From a virus, in the IMG/VR virus record IMGVR_UViG_3300008267_000669, positions 7,370-61,054 of that record: 53,685 nt of DNA. One strand, 5' to 3'. Numbering within the stretch: position 1 is the stretch's first letter; each line of letters opens with the position of its first letter. The notes beneath the pieces are model-generated. The model saw only the letters and a program-made list of their open reading frames with translations, did no database searches and was not told where the DNA came from. A program made the position numbers and the translations under genes. Of this stretch, positions 6,029-13,213 are shown one piece after another.

Positions 6029-6228
6029 AACGTTTTACGTAGTTCTAAATAATTATCACGAAATAGTTTTATATCATCTGGCGTATACCAAGAAAATTCC
6101 ACTTCTATTCCATACCAATCTATTTTCCAACTGCTTGTGTTTCTAGCAACAATCATACCCAAACAAGTTTTGTCACCGTAAGCTGACCATTGCTGCGCTG
6201 ATACCAAATCACCAATCTTAAAGTTCAT
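6025..6228 (-). CDS. SH3/KOW-like small protein (array member 14)
   Basis: 67 residues: IGDLVSAQ, LGMIVAR, WKIDWYG, helix with FRDNYLELRK. Its N-terminus resembles that of member 15 (both FKIGDLV), suggesting a recent duplication. Function unknown. Confidence 0.78.
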   Translation of the reverse strand: MNFKIGDLVSAQQWSAYGDKTCLGMIVARNTSSWKIDWYGIEVEFSWYTPDDIKLFRDNYLELRKTL

Positions 6229-6433
6229 TTCGTTCCTTAAGCCATAAATATTTTTGTCTTAAAGCAGTTACGTGATATCCAAGAAACCATTCGGGTTCAT
6301 CACTTCCAAACCATTCTACTTTCCAAGAATGTCCGTGCTCATGACCGACGCCTTGAGTTATCATTCCCAAACGAATACTGTCTTCCCCTTCCCAAAAATC
6401 TGTTGCCACCAAATCACCAATCTTAAATTCCAT
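6218..6433 (-). CDS. SH3/KOW-like small protein (array member 15)
   Basis: 71 residues: IGDLVATD, LGMITQG, WKVEWFGS, helix with LRQKYLWLKE. Overlaps both neighbours by 11 nt. Function unknown. Confidence 0.78.
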   Translation of the reverse strand: MEFKIGDLVATDFWEGEDSIRLGMITQGVGHEHGHSWKVEWFGSDEPEWFLGYHVTALRQKYLWLKERNEL

Positions 6434-6629
6434 TAGAATATCCTTGAAGCTTAAGCAAATTCCTGAGTGTCACAAAGTGTTCACGTAATGCTCCAACACG
6501 TTCCTCTGGAATAAGTTCCAAGCGATTTGCTGCCCATTCAACTTGATATGTTTTATCTTTAACATCATAATTGGTTATCATACCGATTTTATAACCAAAT
6601 GCTACAAGGTCACCGATTGCGTATTTCAC
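6423..6629 (-). CDS. SH3/KOW-like small protein (array member 16, GTG start)
   Basis: 68 residues: IGDLVAF, IGMITNY, YQVEWAA, helix with LREHFVTLR. The start is GTG, overlapping the TGA of member 17 (GTGA). It lacks the loop between strands one and two, the most compact version of the fold in the array. Function unknown. Confidence 0.76.
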   Translation of the reverse strand: MKYAIGDLVAFGYKIGMITNYDVKDKTYQVEWAANRLELIPEERVGALREHFVTLRNLLKLQGYSNGI

Positions 6630-6817
6630 ATTTCACCTCTTAGTTTACGAACCAAATTGTTTTTAAATGTTTCCGCCCAATGATATGCATCGGCTGAATA
6701 TCTGTTTGAATTATACCAATAAATTGTTACACCATGTTCACGTAAATTAGTAATTACACCATAACCCGCATTACGTGAATAAAGTAAATCACCAATACAG
6801 TGCTGTTGTTTGCTCAT
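6626..6817 (-). CDS. SH3/KOW-like small protein (array member 17)
   Basis: 63 residues: IGDLLYS, YGVITNL, VTIYWYN, helix with FKNNLVRKLR. Four-nt overlaps on both sides. Function unknown. Confidence 0.75.
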   Translation of the reverse strand: MSKQQHCIGDLLYSRNAGYGVITNLREHGVTIYWYNSNRYSADAYHWAETFKNNLVRKLRGEM

Positions 6818-7008
6818 AGCTTGTTTTCATCCATGTAGTTTTCAAACGTCCTGATAAAATTGTTTATTGAAAAAGTAGGATAGCTGGCAACTTCTATGTT
6901 TCCGCCAAACCATTCAACCGTATGCCATCCATTATCTATATCTGTGTAGACAACCATTCCTAACCTATAGGCATAATTCATTACCAAGCGTCCAAGGAAT
7001 TGATTCAT
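6814..7008 (-). CDS. SH3/KOW-like small protein (array member 18)
   Basis: 64 residues: LGRLVMN, LGMVVYT, HTVEWFGG, C-terminal helix. Four-nt overlaps on both sides. Function unknown. Confidence 0.76.
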   Translation of the reverse strand: MNQFLGRLVMNYAYRLGMVVYTDIDNGWHTVEWFGGNIEVASYPTFSINNFIRTFENYMDENKL

Positions 7009-7217
7009 AGTTTATTTCTTATTTTATAAGCAAGAAAGTTATCTCTAAATTCTTTCGCCGTTTGTTCAAAACAATAATATTGTCCTGAAATTGGTTTATT
7101 AGAGAGCCAATCAATATAATAATAATAAGGGTTAATATCCGTAACTATTTTGGTAATTATTCCTAATCTACTTGGGTAGCTTCCAAACACTAGGTCGCCA
7201 ACTTTAGGTACGTTCAT
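7005..7217 (-). CDS. SH3/KOW-like small protein (array member 19)
   Basis: 70 residues: VGDLVFGS, LGIITKI, YYIDWLS, helix with FRDNFLAYK. A 67-bp gap separates it from member 20, the only real gap in the array, and that gap holds a possible promoter. Function unknown. Confidence 0.76.
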   Translation of the reverse strand: MNVPKVGDLVFGSYPSRLGIITKIVTDINPYYYYIDWLSNKPISGQYYCFEQTAKEFRDNFLAYKIRNKL

Positions 7218-7245
7218 AGATACATGATACCATAACCTTTCTAGA
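7217..7245 (-). promoter_or_regulatory. Possible internal promoter of the array
   Basis: An extended -10 (TGG followed by TATCAT) lies on the minus strand just before member 19, with only a poor -35 (TTCCAA-like) about 16 nt upstream. It is the only inter-gene space in the array large enough for a promoter. Confidence 0.35.
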
Positions 7246-7284
7246 TTGGAAGAAGAAAAATATTTTTAGGCGCTTCGCGTTTTT

Positions 7285-7515
7285 TCATTCAACCCGTGCC
7301 CCGCGTTTTTCCATAAACATATAACCAGTAAAGTTATCTCTATATTCTTGCAATTTAGAAATGGATAAATTAATTTTACCTTGTTTTGGATTATATGGAT
7401 ACCACTCAACATATCCACTATTATAATCTTTAATAGTTGGATGGTAAACTAAACTGGTTATCATTCCAAGATTACCAAACTTATTCATTATCAGGTCACC
7501 CACTTTTATTGACAT
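7285..7515 (-). CDS. SH3/KOW-like small protein (array member 20)
   Basis: 76 residues: VGDLIMN, LGMITSL, GYVEWYPY, helix with YRDNFTGYM. Overlaps member 21 by 20 nt. Its C-terminus (KRGARVE) extends past the usual family end. Function unknown. Confidence 0.76.
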   Translation of the reverse strand: MSIKVGDLIMNKFGNLGMITSLVYHPTIKDYNSGYVEWYPYNPKQGKINLSISKLQEYRDNFTGYMFMEKRGARVE

Positions 7516-7723
7516 ATGTTTGTAATAGTTCTTTCCAATGCTGTATCTCTGCCCATGAATACGCTTCTCCGTTTTCTAATCCATCGGCCCAATCAACATA
7601 ATAGGAGTTCTTTTCGTACTTTCTAACAATGCCAAAAACTAAAAGTGGTGTTTCGTCAATACTTGGTGTATTAAAATTTCTAGATAAAATCAAGTCACCA
7701 ATATTATGTTTCTTTCTTGCCAT
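7496..7723 (-). CDS. SH3/KOW-like small protein (array member 21)
   Basis: 75 residues: IGDLILS, FGIVRKY, YYVDWADG, helix with WKELLQTYV. It is the rightmost typical-length copy and overlaps member 22 by 20 nt. Function unknown. Confidence 0.76.
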   Translation of the reverse strand: MARKKHNIGDLILSRNFNTPSIDETPLLVFGIVRKYEKNSYYVDWADGLENGEAYSWAEIQHWKELLQTYVNKSG

Positions 7724-8042
7724 GAGCGTCCTCTATCATATCGTTTAGTTCATACAGTGTTAAATACAAAGGAGACTTAATAATTATTTCTTTCCTACCG
7801 AAAAAGTCTATCTGTGAAAAAACCTGTACGCAGTTATAAACTTCAAACGCATACAGTGGGTTTTCTTTTTGAACCCAATCTCTAACTGATTCTGGAGAAG
7901 ACATATCGTTTATTATATCTGTTTGAATACATAAAAGCAAACCAGTATAATAATGGCTATATTTTTTTAATAATGATTTACGATTATCTTCTCGGAATTT
8001 GTACAGTTTACCTATCTCTGGTTTTATTTTTAGTTCCCGCAT
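7704..8042 (-). CDS. Divergent, enlarged array member 22
   Basis: 112 residues. It keeps a recognisable pattern (IGKLYKF, then TGLLLCI, then YAFEVYN) with longer loops, so it is probably an expanded relative of the small SH3-like proteins. Starts 35 nt inside its upstream neighbour, the longest overlap in the array. Function unknown. Confidence 0.7.
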   Translation of the reverse strand: MRELKIKPEIGKLYKFREDNRKSLLKKYSHYYTGLLLCIQTDIINDMSSPESVRDWVQKENPLYAFEVYNCVQVFSQIDFFGRKEIIIKSPLYLTLYELNDMIEDAHGKKET

Positions 8043-8301
8043 TTAATAACCTCATATCATGATGAATTTGTGTTTCATAAAACTTAAACTTACAACCAGA
8101 TATATCTGCATTTGCTTTTATGCTTGACTCCGTACCTTTATAAATGTCAACGGTATAAACCATTTCGTCTATGTGTTCTCCCGGCTCAATAGAAATAACC
8201 ATTCCGTAACCTTCATAAATTAAATCATCGTGACTCCATAGCTGCTGCTTTTCTGTACAAAATTCTAACAAGTCTCCTACTTTGAATTTATCTTCCTGCA
8301 T
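8008..8301 (-). CDS. Divergent array member 23
   Basis: 97 residues: VGDLLEF, then YGMVISI, then YTVDIYKG, ending in a helical basic tail. It resembles member 24 in length and in the long first loop. Overlaps member 24 by 25 nt. Function unknown. Confidence 0.72.
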   Translation of the reverse strand: MQEDKFKVGDLLEFCTEKQQLWSHDDLIYEGYGMVISIEPGEHIDEMVYTVDIYKGTESSIKANADISGCKFKFYETQIHHDMRLLNAGTKNKTRDR

Positions 8302-8552
8302 AAAACTCCTATATCATTTTCATCAAGTTGAATAGTAGTATTTTTAACTTCTAATTCAACAAAGTTTTTCATCTGTTGTTTGATAAGTTTTCCGCAATAA
8401 ATATGATAAACTTTATAAGTTGTTCTGGCAAAACTATTTTCTTCGTGAATTTTTTCTATATATCCTATTCCTATCAAACGGTGTCTCCAATTAGGATAAT
8501 CAAAGTTTTCTGGAATAAACTCAACCAAGTCTCCTAATTTAAATTCACTCAT
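8277..8552 (-). CDS. Divergent array member 24
   Basis: 91 residues: LGDLVEF, then IGYIEKI, then YKVYHIY. It is the first array gene to be transcribed and overlaps the upstream zinc-ribbon gene by 4 nt. Function unknown. Confidence 0.72.
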   Translation of the reverse strand: MSEFKLGDLVEFIPENFDYPNWRHRLIGIGYIEKIHEENSFARTTYKVYHIYCGKLIKQQMKNFVELEVKNTTIQLDENDIGVLCRKINSK

Positions 8553-9004
8553 GGCTTTTCTTTAAGCGTCTTATAAATCTTTTTTTCTAATCTTTCTGAT
8601 GCTTCTCGATTTGTTCTATCAAGACAATCTATACAAATATTACGTATCCAATAACCAAGATGTTCTTTCTTGGCTCTGTTTTCCTCTACAAGCTTTATAC
8701 CACAATCTTCACATACGTTTTTGCTTTCACTTTCTTTTTTATTAATAAAGGAATATATTTCCTCCATCGTATCTCTATCAGTTAAAGGTTCGCCATTTTC
8801 ATCATAATCACAATCAAAATAAATTCTTAGTAGTCCAAACTTTTCTTTAATTTGCTGTGCGTGTATATGTTTAGATTTAGATTCTACGAATTGACAAACT
8901 TCGGCCACAAGATCAAACCATCCATTACCACATTCAATATAGAAATTTTCACGAATAAAATTTGGAAATGCTACTTTAAGAATATTAGTTTTGTTTTCAG
9001 TCAT
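8549..9004 (-). CDS. Hypothetical protein with a zinc ribbon
   Basis: 151 residues. A CEDC...CIDC pair in the C-terminal half looks like a zinc ribbon. The N-terminal part (FYIECGNGWFDLV, then FGLLRIYFDCD) resembles small phage proteins of unknown function. The ATG at 9004 has GGAG 5 nt upstream; an in-frame extension to 9061 would run back through a terminator hairpin. It leads the SH3-like array operon, probably from the promoter at 9033-9061. Confidence 0.7.
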   Translation of the reverse strand: MTENKTNILKVAFPNFIRENFYIECGNGWFDLVAEVCQFVESKSKHIHAQQIKEKFGLLRIYFDCDYDENGEPLTDRDTMEEIYSFINKKESESKNVCEDCGIKLVEENRAKKEHLGYWIRNICIDCLDRTNREASERLEKKIYKTLKEKP

Positions 9005-9022
9005 TGTATCTCCAATGCAAAA

Positions 9023-9049
9023 CGCCCACCTGATTGTATCAGGTGGGCG
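9023..9049 (-). terminator. Terminator of the 9091-9369 gene, interlocked with a promoter
   Basis: A perfect 12-bp stem (9023-9034 with 9038-9049) with a 3-nt loop, followed by TTTT on the minus strand. The -10 of a putative downstream promoter (9033-9038) lies in the loop and top of the stem. Confidence 0.85.
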
Positions 9050-9061
9050 GCAGATTTGCAA
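9033..9061 (-). promoter_or_regulatory. Putative promoter of the array operon, inside the terminator
   Basis: TTGCAA (9056-9061), 17-nt spacer, TACAAT (9033-9038) with extended -10 TGA. The expected start point, about 9026, is in the 3' arm of the terminator stem, so the new transcript would not carry the full hairpin. Confidence 0.55.
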
Positions 9062-9090
9062 CTATTCTATTTTAGATCTGCTGCTTTTGT

Positions 9091-9369
9091 TTAGCGAGCG
9101 AGAACAGAAAGCTCACGATCAAGGAATGCCTTGAATGCACGGGCTTCGGCAAGAGACATTACGAAACGGCGTGAAGGACCGTCGCTGTCAGTTGGCTTCC
9201 AGAGCACTACGTTGGAATAATCACCGTGACGGGTATCACCACGGCGAATTCCCATACCGATACGTGAAAGCTTGCGCTCACGCTTGTAAACGCCCTTTTC
9301 AGTTACATTGTAAACTGGACGGGAGTTGCGGTTAGAGGAACGACGGGTTGAGTTAGTACGGTTTGACAT
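9091..9369 (-). CDS. Small basic hypothetical protein
   Basis: 92 residues, with a Ser/Asn/Arg-rich basic N-terminus and a C-terminal part with a strand (NVVLWKPTD) and helix (SLAEARAFKAFLDREL). The shape is compatible with a small DNA-binding protein, but no family is recognised. Codon use is somewhat GC-richer than neighbours. AAGGA lies 8 nt before the ATG. The gene stands alone between a promoter (9415) and a terminator (9023). Confidence 0.7.
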   Translation of the reverse strand: MSNRTNSTRRSSNRNSRPVYNVTEKGVYKRERKLSRIGMGIRRGDTRHGDYSNVVLWKPTDSDGPSRRFVMSLAEARAFKAFLDRELSVLAR

Positions 9370-9389
9370 TATTTTTTCCTTTGGTTAAG

Positions 9390-9401
9390 AGCCTTTCGGC
9401 T
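9390..9401 (-). promoter_or_regulatory. GAAA-tetraloop hairpin in the 5' leader
   Basis: AGCC-GAAA-GGCT on the minus strand, a few bases after the expected start point of the 9415-9442 promoter and upstream of the Shine-Dalgarno. Hsp20 has a leader hairpin of the same kind. Confidence 0.5.
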
Positions 9402-9414
9402 AACTACGAGAACT

Positions 9415-9443
9415 ACTATACATCTACTGCATCTGATTGTACA
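9415..9443 (-). promoter_or_regulatory. Putative promoter for the small basic protein gene
   Basis: TATAGT at 9415-9420 with a weak -35 (TGTACA, 9438-9443) 17 nt upstream on the minus strand. Confidence 0.4.
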
Positions 9444-9465
9444 GCACTTTATATTCTTTTTTAAT

Positions 9466-10461
9466 TTACAACTTATCGGGTGAATCACTCCAATAAATCT
9501 GTACATCTGGTAATACTTCTTGCATCCATTGTTTCATTAAATCTTCATCTTGGAAGTTAATAAGATTACCATTTACATCATATGCCTTCCATTGATTAAT
9601 CTTGCGAAGGATATCTGCTTTATTAAATACAACACGATTAACACCATTGATTCTGGCAGCTTTGCGTAAGAGTGCTGTGTTTATCCAATTACATTGACGA
9701 GGACGACCAGTTGTGGCACCATATTCACCACCAAGTTCACGAATGGTGACAAATATAGGATCAGCAGGTTCAAACTTTTTACCGCCAACATATGTCTCAT
9801 ATACTTTAGTTATTCCCCATACATTCCTAATTTTGCTTGGAGGAACGCCGTTAGCAACAGCAGCGCCAACTGTGCAAGTGGAGCTAGTGCAGTAAGGATA
9901 ATCACCAAAATCAATATCCAAACCAAATCCTTGAGCGCCTTCAAAAAGGATGCGACATCTTGTATTGTCACTATGAAGCTCTTCATATATGTCTATTAAA
10001 TAGTTTTGTAATTCTGGAATCTGTTCTGCACGAATTCCTTTTCTAGCATATTTGTCACGATATGCTGGTCCATTGCCTCGCTTCGTTGTACCTATCTTAG
10101 CATCTTGTCTATCTTCTTGCAAGTGTTCTTCTGTTATGATATGAACATTCTTTGCGATATAAACAAGACCTTCTGTTTTAATACCAGCATCCTGCAACTC
10201 CTTTAGTTCATCAAAAAATTGCTTGACGTTCATTACACAGCCGGGACCAATAATAGACTTAACGCCATGCACAACTCCTGTTGGAATTGAGTGGGTTACA
10301 ATCTTTTTACCTTCGTGATAAATGGTATGGCCTGCGTTATTTGATCCATTGTACCTAATACAATGCGTATATTCACCGCTCTTACTAAGTAAGTGTGTTA
10401 CTTTTCCCTTACCGGAATCACCATAAGCCAAGTCAACAATAACATCAGCGTAATCAATCAT
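9466..10461 (-). CDS. Adenylosuccinate synthetase family protein (PurA/PurZ-like)
   Basis: 331 residues, about 100 shorter than bacterial PurA and in the range of archaeal PurA and phage PurZ. Family blocks are all visible: YGDSGKGK near residues 13-20, NNAGHT with the catalytic His, IGTT...GNGPAY, ARKGIR with the phosphate-binding Arg, LFEGAQGFGLDID, YPYCTSSTCT, and GATTGRPRQ. PurA joins IMP and aspartate using GTP; PurZ does this with dGMP on the way to 2-aminoadenine. The Asp of GDEGKGK is kept, as in PurA, but the next Glu is Ser. The YPYCTS block and short length look PurZ-like. Substrate cannot be decided by eye. GAGGA lies 5 nt before the ATG; a TTAACA-type promoter sits at 10492-10519. 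Confidence 0.85.
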   Translation of the reverse strand: MIDYADVIVDLAYGDSGKGKVTHLLSKSGEYTHCIRYNGSNNAGHTIYHEGKKIVTHSIPTGVVHGVKSIIGPGCVMNVKQFFDELKELQDAGIKTEGLVYIAKNVHIITEEHLQEDRQDAKIGTTKRGNGPAYRDKYARKGIRAEQIPELQNYLIDIYEELHSDNTRCRILFEGAQGFGLDIDFGDYPYCTSSTCTVGAAVANGVPPSKIRNVWGITKVYETYVGGKKFEPADPIFVTIRELGGEYGATTGRPRQCNWINTALLRKAARINGVNRVVFNKADILRKINQWKAYDVNGNLINFQDEDLMKQWMQEVLPDVQIYWSDSPDKL

Positions 10462-10491
10462 TTATTCCTCACTAGCTGAACGACATAACTG

Positions 10492-10519
10492 ATACTACCA
10501 CAGCACTTTCACTTGTTAA
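10492..10519 (-). promoter_or_regulatory. Putative promoter for the PurA/PurZ gene
   Basis: TTAACA (10514-10519), 16-nt spacer, TAGTAT (10492-10497) with extended -10 TGG. The -35 starts 5 bp after the stop of the upstream gene. Confidence 0.5.
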
Positions 10520-10524
10520 TAACT

Positions 10525-11217
10525 TTATATTAAATCTCCAGCGTCTATTTTTATTTGATCATCGCGGAGACAAAGCTCTTTATATAATTCTTTATCTTCA
10601 CTCCATTTATAGCCCATCCACCATTGAAAACCGGGATATTGGCTTTTATAAATGGAACAACTTTCATACCCAGAAGATAAATAAATATATTTACACCGTT
10701 TAAAACGAGCAAAAAGAGAATTGTAGTAAACATTGACATGACCCAAAGAAAGTTTTGGTTCGCCATAATCCCACGCAAATTCTATGCCCAAGTAAGCATC
10801 GCTAATAACTTTGAAAAACGCGAATGCAATGATTTCGTTGTTGTATACGTAGTAGATATGACCATGACTATTAGAGATAATATCATCAATTGACATATCA
10901 CTACTATACCCTTTATTTTCAAGATATTTTTGATATATTTTATCAAGACGTTTCCTTTTTTCCTTTGTCATGTTTACATCGGGAAAGTGCTTAACTTTTT
11001 TAGATAGTCTTAAAACAGTTTTTGTGGGTTTATACAAATCTAAATTTATTCTTGTGCTGCGAGTTTGAAACCAAATATTTTCATTTGCTGGATACCAACC
11101 GTTTTCTAGATATTCTTTATATTCATTTGGCTCTAATAACGCAGCAGCAGGAGAATAAATTATGTTTTGATTCGACATTTTGCCGAATCCATAAGTATGG
11201 TCAAATAACCATTTCAT
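10525..11217 (-). CDS. GNAT-like protein, possibly arginyl-tRNA-protein transferase-like
   Basis: 230 residues. The N-terminal half (GWYP...WFQTRSTRI, then LRLSKK) and the C-terminal half (YYVYNNEIIAFAFFKV, GIEFAWDYGEP, LGHVNVYYN, KYIYLSSGYE) follow the pattern of the aminoacyl-tRNA-protein transferase (Ate1/Bpt) GNAT fold, which adds residues to protein N-termini. The match is by eye and moderate. No Shine-Dalgarno is clear; it follows an acidic-protein gene by 8 bp and probably shares its transcript. Confidence 0.5.
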   Translation of the reverse strand: MKWLFDHTYGFGKMSNQNIIYSPAAALLEPNEYKEYLENGWYPANENIWFQTRSTRINLDLYKPTKTVLRLSKKVKHFPDVNMTKEKRKRLDKIYQKYLENKGYSSDMSIDDIISNSHGHIYYVYNNEIIAFAFFKVISDAYLGIEFAWDYGEPKLSLGHVNVYYNSLFARFKRCKYIYLSSGYESCSIYKSQYPGFQWWMGYKWSEDKELYKELCLRDDQIKIDAGDLI

Positions 11218-11225
11218 GCATATAA

Positions 11226-11504
11226 TTAGTCTTCTATTGGCTCTTCCTCATCGTCAGGATAGGAATAATCATCAGCATATTCTTCTTCATCTACGTATTC
11301 ATCATCGTAGTCTTCATATTTACGTACATCTTTTTTAGCTGAAGCCCAATAGAATTCCTCTTCTTCTGCTTCGGCAATAAGGGACTCTACTTCTTCTTGG
11401 TGGTCTTCGTCCAATAAATCAAGATCAACGAACTCTTCAAGTTTTTCACGGGCATCTTCTGGTGTAAACTTACCCTTTTCTAGTCCCTTACAAATCATGC
11501 ACAT
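11226..11504 (-). CDS. Highly acidic small protein
   Basis: 92 residues. A CMIC motif near the N-terminus is followed by a predicted helix and then a strongly acidic Asp/Glu/Tyr tail over the last 30 residues. Acidic tails of this kind occur in DNA mimics and in proteins that contact basic partners, but nothing specific identifies this one. AGGAG lies about 10 nt before the ATG. Transcribed from the promoter at 11546-11574. Confidence 0.7.
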   Translation of the reverse strand: MCMICKGLEKGKFTPEDAREKLEEFVDLDLLDEDHQEEVESLIAEAEEEEFYWASAKKDVRKYEDYDDEYVDEEEYADDYSYPDDEEEPIED

Positions 11505-11545
11505 AGATAGTTAGCTCCTTAAGAAAGTACAACTAAGTAGTAGTA

Positions 11546-11574
11546 TCTATACCAAAGAGAAAAAAGTTTGTTAA
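11546..11574 (-). promoter_or_regulatory. Putative promoter for the acidic protein gene
   Basis: TTAACA (11569-11574), 17-nt spacer, TATAGA (11546-11551) with extended -10 TGG, 12 bp after the stop of the HAD gene. Confidence 0.55.
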
Positions 11575-11586
11575 GCCTTTTTTAAT

Positions 11587-12858
11587 TTACATATTAGAAG
11601 TGTCTATACTTCTATAATAAAGAGCCATTCCTGAAGCTTCTATTAAATCTTCTAATGCGTATGTAGGCCAATTACCTTCTGTTAATTGTTCACAAACCTG
11701 TAAGGCTTCTTGTGCTTTTTTTAATAATGCTTGTTCATTTACATTAGGATCGTTATATTGATACACTCTATCTAACAAATCATCGTTGTGAACTTCGCAA
11801 TCATCTTTTTTTGTTGCTGTTTTTGGATTATCAACATCATCTAATTTATCAACAACCTCATCACCGTCTTTTATCTTTTTAATCTTAGCCAATCCCGATA
11901 GTGCTAACAATCTAGCTGATTGTTTAGCCATAGGACTAACATCACCCCTGTCATTCATTATACCTTCTGGATAGAACTTAAATAATACAGACATCATATA
12001 TCTACCCATGCCAGAGCCTTTTATACTTGGGTTCTGCGCTAATATACTTCTTTCAGCGGCACCCATGCATGGATTCTTTAGCTTATCGTTTGGAGTTACT
12101 GCGGCATAAGATAAAGTAATATTGTTGTCTATTAATGCAGCGCTATCCATATCTGGATTATCTTTTGGTAATTGCGAAACAAAATGTATTAATCTTTTAG
12201 TATCAAAAAGAACAAACTTACGTTTGTCTAAAGTTAATAGACCGACATTATTTACATCATATTTTACATCTTCAAATTTTCCTGCTTCATTTAAATCTTC
12301 ATCGCCAACCATATAGATTTTATAATCTATTTTATCAGCAAACTCTTCTGAGTATTTATCTGCTTTTTCTCGTTGATCTTCCCACATTAACAACTTATCT
12401 ACATTTGGTAATTTACTCAATAAATTATTAATAGCATCTATCTTGTATTGAGCGGTATCGCCACCAAATTCATTATAATATGTTTTAGCAAAAGTTAAAC
12501 CTTTGCTTTTTAACATGGCATCTATTTTTTCACCAAATATATTTCCTATTCGTCCTGTCATCATTACACAATAAACAGAGGGATCTTCGCACATTTCCTG
12601 TGCCTTAGAAACTATATCTAAATTCCAATCTTCGTCTTTAGGATTATCTGGCAATGATTCTGGCTTGATGTGCCAGTTGCCTTTGTAGTTTTTTGGTGCC
12701 TCTGGACTTTGAAATAAAGTATCGTCAAAATCGAATACTGCTAGAGTTTTAATAATTGTAAGATCGCGTTTTTTCTTTTGCTTTTTTTCTACAAGCAAAG
12801 GTTTATTATTTACGAACTTACGCCAATTATTAAAAATATCTTGCACTTTATTCACCAA
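11587..12858 (-). CDS. HAD-family phosphatase fused to a GNAT-like domain
   Basis: 423 residues. Residues about 38-200 form a HAD domain of the Swiss-army-knife RNA-repair type: the DxD nucleophile motif FDFDDTLFQSP (Asp43, Asp45), the MMTGR motif, and a later MWEDQR acidic motif. Residues about 265-345 (SGMGRYMMSVLFKFY, then NDRGDVS) match the GNAT-like domain often seen in phage virion operons. The start overlaps the upstream gene by 11 nt. It lies at the end of a structural gene cluster, so it may be packaged. Substrate unknown. Confidence 0.7.
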   Translation of the reverse strand: MVNKVQDIFNNWRKFVNNKPLLVEKKQKKKRDLTIIKTLAVFDFDDTLFQSPEAPKNYKGNWHIKPESLPDNPKDEDWNLDIVSKAQEMCEDPSVYCVMMTGRIGNIFGEKIDAMLKSKGLTFAKTYYNEFGGDTAQYKIDAINNLLSKLPNVDKLLMWEDQREKADKYSEEFADKIDYKIYMVGDEDLNEAGKFEDVKYDVNNVGLLTLDKRKFVLFDTKRLIHFVSQLPKDNPDMDSAALIDNNITLSYAAVTPNDKLKNPCMGAAERSILAQNPSIKGSGMGRYMMSVLFKFYPEGIMNDRGDVSPMAKQSARLLALSGLAKIKKIKDGDEVVDKLDDVDNPKTATKKDDCEVHNDDLLDRVYQYNDPNVNEQALLKKAQEALQVCEQLTEGNWPTYALEDLIEASGMALYYRSIDTSNM

Positions 12859-13213
12859 TAGTTGTTACTTGAACAGGCATAGCTTGTTGTTGTGGGCCAC
12901 GAACTTTTTCATATTGCATATAATGAGCTACTGAATCCATCATAGAAGCCGCAACAGCAATCTTTTCTTGCACCCAAGGTTCAAGATTTTGTTCATCTTG
13001 AATCATATTATGAAGTTGCATAGAGTATTCTGCCATTTTAAAAAGATTACTTTTTGCCATTCTTCCTTCATATCCATCTGGATCAGGCGCAGAACCACCC
13101 ATCATTGGTGGCTTTGCTGGTTCAATAGCAGGAGCAAAATTAGATACACCTACGCCCATATCTTGCATACATTCTTTTACTAATTTACGTAACAAGTCTT
13201 TATTTATTTTCAT
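12848..13213 (-). CDS. Hypothetical protein, probably virion-associated
   Basis: About 121 residues from the ATG at 13213, which has GGAAGAGG upstream; a longer frame begins at 13240. A Pro/Gly-rich middle is followed by a helical segment (MQLHNMIQD, then WVQEKIAVAASMMDSVAHYM) of a type common in marine phage head genes. The upstream kinase gene overlaps it by 14 nt. Confidence 0.65.
   Translation of the reverse strand: MKINKDLLRKLVKECMQDMGVGVSNFAPAIEPAKPPMMGGSAPDPDGYEGRMAKSNLFKMAEYSMQLHNMIQDEQNLEPWVQEKIAVAASMMDSVAHYMQYEKVRGPQQQAMPVQVTTIGE

Noticed and set aside
3251-8552. The small-gene array as a CRISPR or simple DNA repeat
   Set aside because: Similarity is at protein level; the DNA of copies differs and every unit is an open frame.
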